A stretch of DNA of 64,000 bases from the NCBI RefSeq assembly GCF_013371215.1, contig NZ_JABWMH010000001.1:558001-622000 (forward strand). The letters are read 5' to 3'. The translations under genes were made by a program, and so were the position numbers. Every line of letters begins with the position of its first letter. Within the stretch, counting starts at the first letter, position 1. The notes below the pieces were generated by a model that had not been told where the DNA came from, made no database searches, and saw only the letters and a program-made list of their open reading frames with translations. This DNA comes from Parasphingorhabdus flavimaris. GTDB taxonomy: Bacteria > Pseudomonadota > Alphaproteobacteria > Sphingomonadales > Sphingomonadaceae. Below are positions 36,591 through 44,663 of the stretch, in pieces.

Positions 36591-36770
36591 TCAGTCGTGG
36601 TCCGTTTCCGGTGAATCATCCGCCGGAATATGCCTCAGGGCGTTGATCGCCTCTTCTACTTTTATGGCAGGAACCGCCAAATCATTCTCATCGAGATAAT
36701 CCAAGGCGCCCTCCAGTTTTTCAATCAGCACATGCACAACAATATCCCCACCTGTCATGTCAGCCGACAT
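36591..36770 (-). CDS. Small helical protein, paralogue B
   Basis: A 59-residue protein from ATG 36770. It is acidic and helical (VLIEKLEGALDYLDENDLAVPAIKVEEAINALRHI) and ends in an acidic tail (ADDSPETDHD). It is clearly related to the 50-residue protein at 32699-32851. There is no good ribosome-binding site for this ATG; a GTG inside the frame with GGGGA upstream is an alternative. The frame is also open upstream to 36872. Function is unknown. Confidence 0.55.
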   Translation of the reverse strand: MSADMTGGDIVVHVLIEKLEGALDYLDENDLAVPAIKVEEAINALRHIPADDSPETDHD

Positions 36771-37098
36771 TGCGCGTTTGGAACAACATTGAGCGACATC
36801 ATGTATAGAGTCTCGATTGTAAAAGCTAAGATTTGGCTGAGCGGATAATTGACGGTCACGCATTACTGTCAAGTGGTTACAAACTCAACTTAAACTATTT
36901 CATTATGCGATTTTCTCTCAAGCTGTGTCACGTTGTTCCAAAGTGACACAGTCATATTATCCGCCGAAGTCGAGATCCTGAACCGGGTTTTGCCAAGCAG
37001 AGTCACTTTTGCCGCAACCGTCAGATTGGAAATACAATGTTCCTTTGCTTTAAGATTTTTTTGCTTCGCCGTTAACCACAAGGTGAAGGGAACACAGC
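36771..37098. other. Intergenic region upstream of sthA
   Basis: 328 bp of AT-rich DNA between the leftward small protein and sthA. It contains the 9-bp inverted repeat described at 36923-36951 and should hold promoters for both genes. No RNA gene is seen. Confidence 0.45.
36923..36951. promoter_or_regulatory. Inverted repeat upstream of sthA
   Basis: CTGTGTCAC (36923-36931) and GTGACACAG (36943-36951), a perfect 9-bp repeat with an 11-base spacer, about 150 bp before the sthA ATG. It could be an operator or an RNA hairpin; there is no T-run for termination. Confidence 0.45.
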
Positions 37099-38520
37099 AT
37101 GGCTGATTATGATTATGACTTTGTGATAATTGGAGGAGGGCCGGCGGGACGCCGGGCCGCAATCCAGGCTTCAAAGCTCGGAAAATCAGTGGCCGTGGTT
37201 GACGATCAAAAACTAATTGGTGGTGTCTCGGTTCACACAGGTACCTTGCCATCAAAAACGATCCGGGAATCGGTCCTGTCGGTTACCGGGTGGCGAGATC
37301 AACATTTCAAGTCCCGGCAGCCCCGCAACGGCGTCCAGATGATGCAGGATTCAATCAACTCCCGACTTTCGACCACATTGGGAGATGAAGTCGAGGTCAT
37401 CGACAATCAGCTCGCCCGAAATAATGTGGAAATTCTCAAGGGCAGGGCGAAGTTTGTCGACACGCACAAGCTGGTCATTCAGCAAAATTCACAAGGCAAG
37501 AAGACAAGTTTCTCGGTTACCGCCGACAAATTCCTGATCGCTGTAGGCACAAAGCCCTTTCGGCCGAAAAGCATCCCGTTCAACGGAACCACCGTGATCG
37601 ACAGCGATAGCGTCGCTGCAAACTTGCCGATGCCCAGAAGCATAACGGTTGTTGGTGGTGGTGTGATCGGTCTCGAATATGCCACGATTTTCTCGACACT
37701 GGATATTCCCGTCACGGTGGTGGAAGCCCGGCACCAGATACTGGAATTTATTGATCGCGATATCGTCGCGAATTTCGTTCATCAACTGACGGAACGAGGT
37801 ATCAGTCTCAGATTGGGCCGGACAATAGACAAGATCACGCTGGATGATAAAAACCACCCCACCATCATATTGGATGATGGTCGGCAACTGCGGTCTGAAA
37901 TGTTGTTGTTTACAGCAGGTCGACTAGGTTCGGTGGACGGCCTTGGGCTGGAAAAAGTGGGAATAGAATGCGATAATCGTGGTCGGCTGGTGGTCGACAA
38001 AGATACATTGCAAACGAGCCAACCGAATATTTATGCGGCCGGCGATATCATCGGCTTTCCGGCCTTGGCATCCACATCCATGGAGCAGGGGCGTCAGGCC
38101 GCCTGCCATGCTTTTGGTGTACCTCTGTCCAACGGAGCCAATAGCTTCCCATTGGGCATATATTCAATTCCTGAAATTGCCAGTATCGGCCTGTCAGAGG
38201 ACGATGCCCGGGCGCAGGGATATCAGGTGGAAATCGGCGTTGCGCGCTTTCAGGAGACGTCACGCGGGCATATTCTTGGCAATTGCAAAGGCATGCTCAA
38301 ATGTATCTTCGATCTCAATGACCGGAAACTGCTTGGCGTCCACATCGTTGGAGAAGGTGCGACCGAACTGATCCATATCGGACAGGCGGTCATCAACCTG
38401 CACGGCGGGATTGACTATCTGTCGGATAATGTCTTCAATTTTCCGACGCTTGCCGAAGCGTATAAAGTGGCTGCCTTGGATGCCTACAATCGGCTTCCAA
38501 AACCCAGACTGAGGGCATGA
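37099..38520 (+). CDS. sthA: Soluble pyridine nucleotide transhydrogenase
   Basis: A 473-residue flavoprotein of the disulfide-reductase fold: FAD-binding FVIIGGGPAGRRAAIQASKLG, NAD-binding SITVVGGGVIGLEYATIFSTLDI and the second FAD site NIYAAGDIIG. The segment that carries the redox CxxxxC in relatives reads GGVSVHTGTLPSKTIRE and lacks both cysteines, as expected of SthA rather than lipoamide dehydrogenase. It moves hydride between NADPH and NAD, which would balance the NADPH made by Zwf. AAGGGAACACAGC precedes the ATG. The cyclase gene starts 1 bp after its stop. Confidence 0.9.
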   Translation: MADYDYDFVIIGGGPAGRRAAIQASKLGKSVAVVDDQKLIGGVSVHTGTLPSKTIRESVLSVTGWRDQHFKSRQPRNGVQMMQDSINSRLSTTLGDEVEVIDNQLARNNVEILKGRAKFVDTHKLVIQQNSQGKKTSFSVTADKFLIAVGTKPFRPKSIPFNGTTVIDSDSVAANLPMPRSITVVGGGVIGLEYATIFSTLDIPVTVVEARHQILEFIDRDIVANFVHQLTERGISLRLGRTIDKITLDDKNHPTIILDDGRQLRSEMLLFTAGRLGSVDGLGLEKVGIECDNRGRLVVDKDTLQTSQPNIYAAGDIIGFPALASTSMEQGRQAACHAFGVPLSNGANSFPLGIYSIPEIASIGLSEDDARAQGYQVEIGVARFQETSRGHILGNCKGMLKCIFDLNDRKLLGVHIVGEGATELIHIGQAVINLHGGIDYLSDNVFNFPTLAEAYKVAALDAYNRLPKPRLRA

Positions 38521-38521
38521 C

Positions 38522-39631
38522 GTGAAACTCGATATAAAGAATCTTTTTGAGACATATTTGCGCGAAAAGCGTGACGTGGAAACCTGTCCGGTCTGCACCG
38601 ACCAGCAAAGCGAATATTCGCCGCTGGCCGAGATTACAAATTTTCTGGCACGATATAAGCTGTCATTGAACGCGAAGAATTTCGAGCTGGCATGGGAATA
38701 TGTCTGCGGAAACAAGAACGAGCTTAAAGCCGAGCTGGATGAGACCGCCTCGGCTTCCCGAATGAATGATCAATCGGCATATGATCTGCATGAAAAATAT
38801 TTCAATCCATCTATCGATGAGCAGATTGAAAGAATATTCTTGCAAGCGATCGAGCAAATTCGCAACACGACAAAAGTGCTCAACACCGGCAGCGAGAATG
38901 CGATCCGGCACGAAAACCAGTTGATTGAGCAAGCTGACAACATTCGGGGTGGAAAAGGTAGCCTCGATAGCGCGATTCAAAAGATGCTGGATCTTTCGAC
39001 ACTGATGGTCGAGTCTACTCGTGAAAACCAGAAGCAGATTTCGCATACCAATGAACGGCTTGAAGCACTTCAACAGGAACTTGAAGTTGCACGAAGCGAA
39101 GCCGATCATGACAAGTTGACGCGGCTTCCCAACCGCAGAAAATTTGACCGCGATCTCGACCTTGCCTTTCAACGGCTACAGGATGAACAACAACCGTTTG
39201 GGTTGGCATTTGTTGATGTTGATCATTTCAAGCGCATAAATGACACGTTCGGGCATGACTGCGGAGATCGCGTATTGCGCATGATCGCTGATCAATTGTC
39301 TCTACTGTCGACCAATCGCTGCAATATCTCCCGCTACGGCGGTGAAGAATTTGCCATATTATTTGAGGATGATTCGATTGACGATGTCTTTGAGGCGATC
39401 GATAGTTGTCGGCTTGGACTGTCGAAAAAGTCGCTGGTGGATGTGGGGTCCGGGAGACCTATCGGCAGAGTGACATTCTCCGTGGGCATGGCCCAGTGTT
39501 TACCAGGTGACACAAAACAGACGCTTTTGAGAAAGGCTGATGGTGCGCTGTACAACGCGAAATCAGAAGGCCGGAACATGGTGCGTAAATATTCGAACGA
39601 CTTCGAGAACCGCAGGGCTTCGGACGGCTAA
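38522..39631 (+). CDS. GGDEF diguanylate cyclase
   Basis: A 369-residue protein from GTG. The N-terminal 195 residues are helical with a CPVC pair near residue 23 and a coiled coil just before the catalytic domain (NERLEALQQELEVARSEADHDKL). The GGDEF domain (about 200-365) has LTRLPNRRKFDRDL, FVDVDHFKRINDTFGHDCGD and the active GGEEF at 273-277, so it should make cyclic-di-GMP. The RxxD inhibitory site expected nine to six residues before GGEEF reads TNRC, so product inhibition is probably lost. It lies beside the flagellar cluster and may affect motility. Confidence 0.92.
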   Translation: MKLDIKNLFETYLREKRDVETCPVCTDQQSEYSPLAEITNFLARYKLSLNAKNFELAWEYVCGNKNELKAELDETASASRMNDQSAYDLHEKYFNPSIDEQIERIFLQAIEQIRNTTKVLNTGSENAIRHENQLIEQADNIRGGKGSLDSAIQKMLDLSTLMVESTRENQKQISHTNERLEALQQELEVARSEADHDKLTRLPNRRKFDRDLDLAFQRLQDEQQPFGLAFVDVDHFKRINDTFGHDCGDRVLRMIADQLSLLSTNRCNISRYGGEEFAILFEDDSIDDVFEAIDSCRLGLSKKSLVDVGSGRPIGRVTFSVGMAQCLPGDTKQTLLRKADGALYNAKSEGRNMVRKYSNDFENRRASDG

Positions 39632-39869
39632 TATTCATTCTGTGATGCTCTCTGTGGAGCTTCAAACTCTGATCACCACCCCATGCACATCCGTTTGAGT
39701 ATCGGTTGCTGCGGTATAAAGGCGATATCCGTCGACCGACGAGCGCGGTAATTTCCTTTGGTCGGGCATCGCCTGCAGGAGATCCACACTTCGTAGTCCG
39801 CAAGTGGCCTCTGCCACGGATGGCCGCATTGTCGTTGTAGCAACCCTTAATAAGGTGATGGAACCTGCC

Positions 39870-39883
39870 GCGATTTGAATCGC
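39870..39883. repeat. Small palindrome GCGATT-TG-AATCGC
   Basis: Perfect 6-bp arms with a 2-base centre, 16 bp before the large palindrome, whose inner part also reads CGAT-GA-ATCG. The likeness of the two centres suggests a related origin. Confidence 0.5.
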
Positions 39884-39899
39884 CTGTCCCCCAAATGCA

Positions 39900-39931
39900 A
39901 TTGGGTAGGACGATGAATCGTCCTACCCAAT
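39900..39931. repeat. Perfect 32-bp palindrome
   Basis: Arms of 15 bp (39900-39914, ATTGGGTAGGACGAT, and its exact complement 39917-39931) around the 2-base centre GA. As RNA it gives a very stable hairpin on either strand but has no T-run. Such length without mismatch is very unlikely by chance in non-coding DNA. Confidence 0.85.
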
Positions 39932-40311
39932 CCTGAAGAGCGCATACCAGGTGCACTGCATTCACCAAAACTGCGGCCTGCGGGGGCTGGGCAGCTCGGT
40001 AGAAAGTTTTCAACCTTTCTTGCGCCACATATCCAAACCAAAGTCGCCTAGATCAATTCATATCAAAACCGATTTGGCGAGATAGGTCGATATTATATCC
40101 ATAATGGGGATGACGCGGGTGGGAGGTCAGAAGACTTGCAGCCGGTCAATTACATCCGATCGTTATGGAAACAGGCCGATTGCGTGGATTGATCCGGGTC
40201 TCTTGCTTGTCTGGCCTGGCATCAACCATGGCTTTGCTGTGCCGTGACGATCATCCATAATGGATAGAGTGCTAGACTCCTAGGGTTAGTCGCATCGCGT
40301 AGTGTAACCGG

Positions 40312-41169
40312 TCAATTGCGTTTCATTGTGATCGAAATGCGCCGATTGCGGTCATCCATGCGATCCGCCGGATTATAAGGCTCGGTGTCCGCGACACCTT
40401 CGATACGCGCCATCCGGGTCTTGCCGATGCCCTGACTGACCATCTCTTGGCGTGTGGCTTCCGCTCTCGCGGACGATAGTAGCCAGTTGTTCATGTTCTT
40501 CCCACTGGCATATGGCAGGCTGTCGGTATGGCCGCGGATCACGAGCAGATTGTCGACAGTATCGATAATTTTGGATACCTCGCCGATCAACGTCTTGGCT
40601 TTCGGGTTAAGACTGTCGGTGGCCAGCGCGAACATGCTGAAATTGGCCTCGTCAATCAGATCGATCCGCAGACCTTCCGCGGTATCTGTAAACCGTATGT
40701 TTTTCAGCAGCGCCAGTTTTTCGGGGTCTTTCTTCAGCTGTTCGCGGAGTTTCTTTTCGAATTCCTTGGCGTCCATTTTCTTGACACTGGTACTGTTCTT
40801 ACCTTCGTCATTCGCGGTCCCGGTCGCATCGCGGGGAATAGTCATCGATTGAGTACCGGTTTGCGATGCTCCGTGAGGATAATTGTCTACGGCCGTCAAT
40901 GAATCTCCGCCAAATATGCCGTCGGATCCCGCGCTTTCCTGGCGCATCTGGACAAGTGTCGGGGCAAAATAGTCCGCAAGTCCCTTGCGCTGTTTCTCGT
41001 CGGTGGCCCCTAGAAGCCACATAAGGAGGAAAAACGCCATCATCGCAGTCACGAAATCGGCATAGGCCACTTTCCAGGCACCGCCATGATGGCCGGCATG
41101 TTCCTCCATGATGATCTTTTTGACGATAATTGGTGGCTGGTTCGAACCGGCATCAGCTTTCTTTGCCAT
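40312..41169 (-). CDS. motB: Flagellar motor stator protein MotB
   Basis: A 285-residue protein. A basic N-terminus is followed by one membrane helix with the proton-carrying Asp38 (AYADFVTAMMAFFLLMWLL) and an OmpA-like peptidoglycan-binding domain in the last 110 residues (NLLVIRGHTDSLPYAS, NWLLSSARAEATRQEMVSQGI, RNRRISITM). It anchors the stator to the cell wall. It lies 3 bp downstream of motA and ends the large leftward flagellar operon. Confidence 0.96.
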   Translation of the reverse strand: MAKKADAGSNQPPIIVKKIIMEEHAGHHGGAWKVAYADFVTAMMAFFLLMWLLGATDEKQRKGLADYFAPTLVQMRQESAGSDGIFGGDSLTAVDNYPHGASQTGTQSMTIPRDATGTANDEGKNSTSVKKMDAKEFEKKLREQLKKDPEKLALLKNIRFTDTAEGLRIDLIDEANFSMFALATDSLNPKAKTLIGEVSKIIDTVDNLLVIRGHTDSLPYASGKNMNNWLLSSARAEATRQEMVSQGIGKTRMARIEGVADTEPYNPADRMDDRNRRISITMKRN

Positions 41170-41172
41170 CGA

Positions 41173-42036
41173 TCAACGCGCCCTGATCGCATCGAATACA
41201 TCAGCAAAGCTGGGCTGGTTTGCATGTTGCAAACTGGTGCGCGCTGCTTCGATGATCAGCGGTTGTGGATGACCGTGTAGACTGGCTATGATGATCTGCT
41301 TTGCCACTTGATAGATGGTGCCATCGCTTTCGATTACCGAACGCGCGCGCAGCGCCATCGGTCCGACAAAACCATATGCCAGCAGAACGCCCAGAAAGGT
41401 TCCGACCAGGGCGGAACCGATCATCCCGCCAAGAATGGCTGGAGGCTGGTCAATCGCACCCATGGTTTTGACCACGCCGAGAACGGCTGCAACGATCCCC
41501 AGAGCCGGCAACGCATCGGCTAGGTTTTGCAGGTTGTCAGCAGGACCAATGGCCTCATGATGATGCGTCTTGATACTTTGATCCATCACATCTTCGACAG
41601 CATATGGATCGAGCGTTCCGGAAGATACCACGACGAGGCGCAGGCTGTCCGCGATCAGGTGCACCAGCGTCTGGTCCTTGAGCAGCTTTGGATATTCACT
41701 GAATATTGGCGAAGACTGAGGGTCCTCGATATGTGGCTCCAGCGCTACCGGGCCTTCGCTCTTGAGAATCTTGGTCAGTTTGGAAGTGAGCAGGATGCAA
41801 TCAAGGAAGTCCTGCTTTACGTAGGTAGGGCCTTTGAATACTTTGCCGAAGCCACCGAGGAGCGCTTTCAACTGGGCGCCCGAATTACCGATAATCAGGG
41901 CCCCGACGGCGGATCCGCCGATGATGCCCATCTCGATTGGCAGAGCATGCAAAACCACGCCCATGTCCCCGCCCGACAACATGAATACGCCAAAAACCAT
42001 GACGAGCAGAACAACTATACCAATTGCGGCAAACAT
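41173..42036 (-). CDS. motA: Flagellar motor stator protein MotA
   Basis: A 287-residue protein with four membrane helices; the last pair (ALPALGIVAAVLGVVKTMGAI and IGSALVGTFLGVLLAYGFVGP) forms the proton path with MotB. The long cytoplasmic loop contacts FliG. GGGGAATTGATTT precedes the ATG. A 134-bp gap separates it from flgL, so it may have its own promoter. Confidence 0.96.
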   Translation of the reverse strand: MFAAIGIVVLLVMVFGVFMLSGGDMGVVLHALPIEMGIIGGSAVGALIIGNSGAQLKALLGGFGKVFKGPTYVKQDFLDCILLTSKLTKILKSEGPVALEPHIEDPQSSPIFSEYPKLLKDQTLVHLIADSLRLVVVSSGTLDPYAVEDVMDQSIKTHHHEAIGPADNLQNLADALPALGIVAAVLGVVKTMGAIDQPPAILGGMIGSALVGTFLGVLLAYGFVGPMALRARSVIESDGTIYQVAKQIIIASLHGHPQPLIIEAARTSLQHANQPSFADVFDAIRAR

Positions 42037-42170
42037 AAATCAATTCCCCATCATCGTGCCCGGCCTCCGAGCTCTGCGCTCTTTTCAGCCGGTGAAAGGA
42101 GCAAACATTGTTATGATGAACGGAAAAAACGGTCAGTGGTTAAGGGCCTAATAACTCTGAATCTTCCGCT

Positions 42171-43016
42171 TTAGCCGATCAGTCGGATCAGCGACGTGCT
42201 GTTGGACTGGGCATAAAGCCTTTGCGCCGCTTCCAGATTGATCAACAGGGATTGAAAGCGCGAAATTGCCTCTGTAACGTCGGTGTTTTCGAGCACCGAC
42301 CGTCGCTCGGTCGATGTCAACTGTGACTTTTGCAATTGGTCTTCCTGCTGATCAAGTCGATTGACTACCAGCCCCTGATTGGCGAGCAGGTCGGAAAAGT
42401 GCTTGATCACTGAATCAGCTCGGTCGAGCTGGGCCGCTCGGTCCACGCTAGTGCCCGACCGGACGGCGTTGATCATATCGTCCATGATTGTATCAAGATC
42501 ATTGGTGCTGCCATCGACTTCGATAGACAGTGCAACGGATTGGAGATTGGGTGACGGCGTCACCAGAACATTCGTATCGATCCTCATTTTGATAGGATCA
42601 CCGGAATGGAACAGGTCACCGCCATAGCTATCCTTGGCTTGTACCATCTGCTTGAACTGATCGCGAAGGCTTTCCAGTTCGAGCGCTATGACGCCTCGAT
42701 CGGCTGGTGACAGCGTATCGTTATTGGCGAGAATGACCAATTCCTTGGCGCGAATGGCGCCACTGGCAATCGTGTCGAGCGAAGACTCTGCTTGCTGGGC
42801 CATGATGCCGGCGCGGCCAATATTGGTGAGCCAGGAATCTTCAATGGCGGTTTTGCGGCCGAGGCTGGATATCTCCAGCCAACTGGAAGGCGCCTCTGAT
42901 GGCCGTGTGAAGCTTTTGCCACTCGCGATGGATTCCTGCAGCTTGCCGATAAGCGTCGACAGTTGCGATTGCTGTTGAATGCCATCATTGGGCCTGTTCC
43001 GGTTGATCGATTCCAT
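42171..43016 (-). CDS. flgL: Flagellar hook-associated protein 3 (FlgL)
   Basis: A 281-residue protein of the flagellin superfamily with helical ends (STLIGKLQESIASGKSFTRPSEAPSSW at the N-terminus, ISRFQSLLINLEAAQRLYAQSNSTSLIRLIG at the C-terminus). It forms the hook-filament junction with FlgK. AAAGGAACAGAC precedes the ATG, 23 bp after flgK. The order within the operon supports the call. Confidence 0.9.
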   Translation of the reverse strand: MESINRNRPNDGIQQQSQLSTLIGKLQESIASGKSFTRPSEAPSSWLEISSLGRKTAIEDSWLTNIGRAGIMAQQAESSLDTIASGAIRAKELVILANNDTLSPADRGVIALELESLRDQFKQMVQAKDSYGGDLFHSGDPIKMRIDTNVLVTPSPNLQSVALSIEVDGSTNDLDTIMDDMINAVRSGTSVDRAAQLDRADSVIKHFSDLLANQGLVVNRLDQQEDQLQKSQLTSTERRSVLENTDVTEAISRFQSLLINLEAAQRLYAQSNSTSLIRLIG

Positions 43017-43039
43017 GTCTGTTCCTTTGCGGCGATCAA

Positions 43040-44371
43040 TTAGAAGATCGCCAGTACGGATTGCATCGTTTCCCGAGCGACTTGAATGACGCGCGCGGCC
43101 GCTTCATATGATTGTTGCAAGCGGATAAGGTCCGCTGCTTCGCGGTCGAGATCTACGACTGAAATATTGTCACGCGCTTCGCGGGTGGCGACGTCAAACG
43201 CCGTTGCAGCCTTGCTTTCACTGCGAGCGGTCAGCAGGGATTGCGCTTGACCGAGGGCTAGTTTTTCATAGCCTTGTTCGGTTCCTGTAGCTGTGCGCAA
43301 GTCCACGAACGCCAGGATATTGCCGTTTGCCACTCCTGCAGGCGAGGCCAGCGCAAGAGCATCTGCTGACAACCCGGTCGTTGAAAGGCTTGCAGCAGTG
43401 CCGCCGTGCGCTACGATCGCCGCGCCGGCTGCTCCTGCATCGGTCCGACCATTGGCTTGCCAGCCGTTGATTTCATTTGCGAATTGCACGGCCAGGCTGT
43501 CCAGATCATTGCTGACATTGACCAGTTTTGATTGCGCGCGATGCAGTCCGCCGAGGGTTCCGTTATTTGGGGCGGCCTGAATTGTTCCGCCGACATCGAT
43601 ATCGAAACTTCCACCCGCATTGGCGACAAAATTCACTGGGCTTACGGCGTTGAACGTCAACAGACTGGTTCCGTTGCGGGAAATATCGGCTGTACCGTTA
43701 TTGCCAAAGTTGATCTCGACATCGAGCTTTTCGGTTATAACGGTCAAGGCAGCATCGCGGCGATCGAGCAAGGCCGCGTGCTGACCCGTGCCCGTTTGTG
43801 TCGGACGCAGTTTTTGGTTCACCTCTGCGAGTTCGGCCAATGCGTTGTTCAGCTCCGCGGCTTCCTGGGAAGCAGCGCCGTTGATCAGTGTGATTGTCGA
43901 AGTCAGATTGAGTGACGTCTGGTTGAATCTTTGAACAGTAGCTTCGACATCGCCGATGAACTGATTGCGTAGGGCAGGTTCAAACGGAATGGCGGAGAGC
44001 TCTTCTGCCGTACCAAATAGTTGAGTCAGCTGCGCACCAACGTCGAGATCATTATTGGAAAGCGCAATTTCGCCCTGGTTGAGCCACTGTTCAAGAACCT
44101 CGGCGCTGACACGGCTCGCCCCGGTTTGCCGCGTTGCCGCTTCGAGGAACTGGTCGCTGGACCGGCTCATGCTGTTGACCTGAACCCCGCCGAGACCGGT
44201 TTGGTTGCTATACAGCGGATTGATCGCACTGTAGCCCGCTGTGTCGCCGATATTGAGCGTCTTGCGCACATAATCGGGATTCTCCGCGTTTGCGACGTTT
44301 GCCCCAACGACTTCCAATGCACGAGCATTCACTTTCAGGGCGGCACGTCCGATATTCAGTAGGTCAGACAT
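43040..44371 (-). CDS. flgK: Flagellar hook-associated protein 1 (FlgK)
   Basis: About 443 residues. The N-terminal motif LLNIGRAALKVNARALEVVGANVANAENPDYVRK is the rod/hook family helix, and the C-terminal EAADLIRLQQSYEAAARVIQVARETMQSVLAIF is typical of FlgK. Shorter than the E. coli protein (about 550), so the outer domain is reduced. ATG at 44371, with AAGG just upstream and an 8-bp overlap with flgJ, is preferred to 44386. Confidence 0.93.
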   Translation of the reverse strand: MSDLLNIGRAALKVNARALEVVGANVANAENPDYVRKTLNIGDTAGYSAINPLYSNQTGLGGVQVNSMSRSSDQFLEAATRQTGASRVSAEVLEQWLNQGEIALSNNDLDVGAQLTQLFGTAEELSAIPFEPALRNQFIGDVEATVQRFNQTSLNLTSTITLINGAASQEAAELNNALAELAEVNQKLRPTQTGTGQHAALLDRRDAALTVITEKLDVEINFGNNGTADISRNGTSLLTFNAVSPVNFVANAGGSFDIDVGGTIQAAPNNGTLGGLHRAQSKLVNVSNDLDSLAVQFANEINGWQANGRTDAGAAGAAIVAHGGTAASLSTTGLSADALALASPAGVANGNILAFVDLRTATGTEQGYEKLALGQAQSLLTARSESKAATAFDVATREARDNISVVDLDREAADLIRLQQSYEAAARVIQVARETMQSVLAIF

Positions 44372-44663
44372 CCTTGTTCTCCACATGGCGAGAGAGCAGT
44401 TGGGCTATCCCGAATACGCCCTGTTGGGCCATCGATTCGGCGACTTTCGCATCCTGCATATCTCGGAACTGCTCGGTTCCCTGGCCATCGAACAGCCCTT
44501 CACCCAGAGAAGAGGTCCGCATTGTTTTCAACATTTGTCGGACAAATATCGCCTCAAAATCTGCGGCCATGGACTGGATTTCATCCTGTCGTTTGGCAGC
44601 GGCAGAACTAGTCGAGCCCAGAGAGTGGGATATGGTCTGAGATGGGGATGTAATTACGGTCAT
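44364..44663 (-). CDS. flgJ: Rod-assembly protein FlgJ, N-terminal domain only
   Basis: A 99-residue protein equal to the rod-binding half of FlgJ (MAADFEAIFVRQMLKTMRTSSLGEGLFDGQGTEQFRDMQDAKVAESMAQQGVFGIAQLL). The muramidase half found in gammaproteobacteria is absent. The transglycosylase at 53222 in the neighbouring operon may supply that function. It overlaps flgI by 4 bp. Confidence 0.9.
   Translation of the reverse strand: MTVITSPSQTISHSLGSTSSAAAKRQDEIQSMAADFEAIFVRQMLKTMRTSSLGEGLFDGQGTEQFRDMQDAKVAESMAQQGVFGIAQLLSRHVENKDV

Larger units (their letters stand above)
39632..40311. other. 680-bp gap without a supported gene
   Basis: It lies between the cyclase gene and motB. Open frames exist on the minus strand but read as compositionally odd peptides with no start signal. 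Contents: a small palindrome at 39870-39883, the 32-bp palindrome at 39900-39931, and two copies of TCCATAATGG at 40098-40107 and 40254-40263. It could be a decayed mobile element or hold an undescribed RNA. No tRNA is seen. Confidence 0.5.

Noticed and set aside
37099-38520. Dihydrolipoamide dehydrogenase or mercuric reductase
   Set aside because: Fold and cofactor motifs fit, but both redox cysteines of the CxxxxC motif are absent, which points to the soluble transhydrogenase.
39459-40028. Long minus-strand open frame (189 codons) across the end of the cyclase gene and the gap
   Set aside because: Part of it lies antisense to the GGDEF gene, it has no ribosome-binding site, and its peptide is rich in unlikely R/H/C/W content with no recognisable motif.
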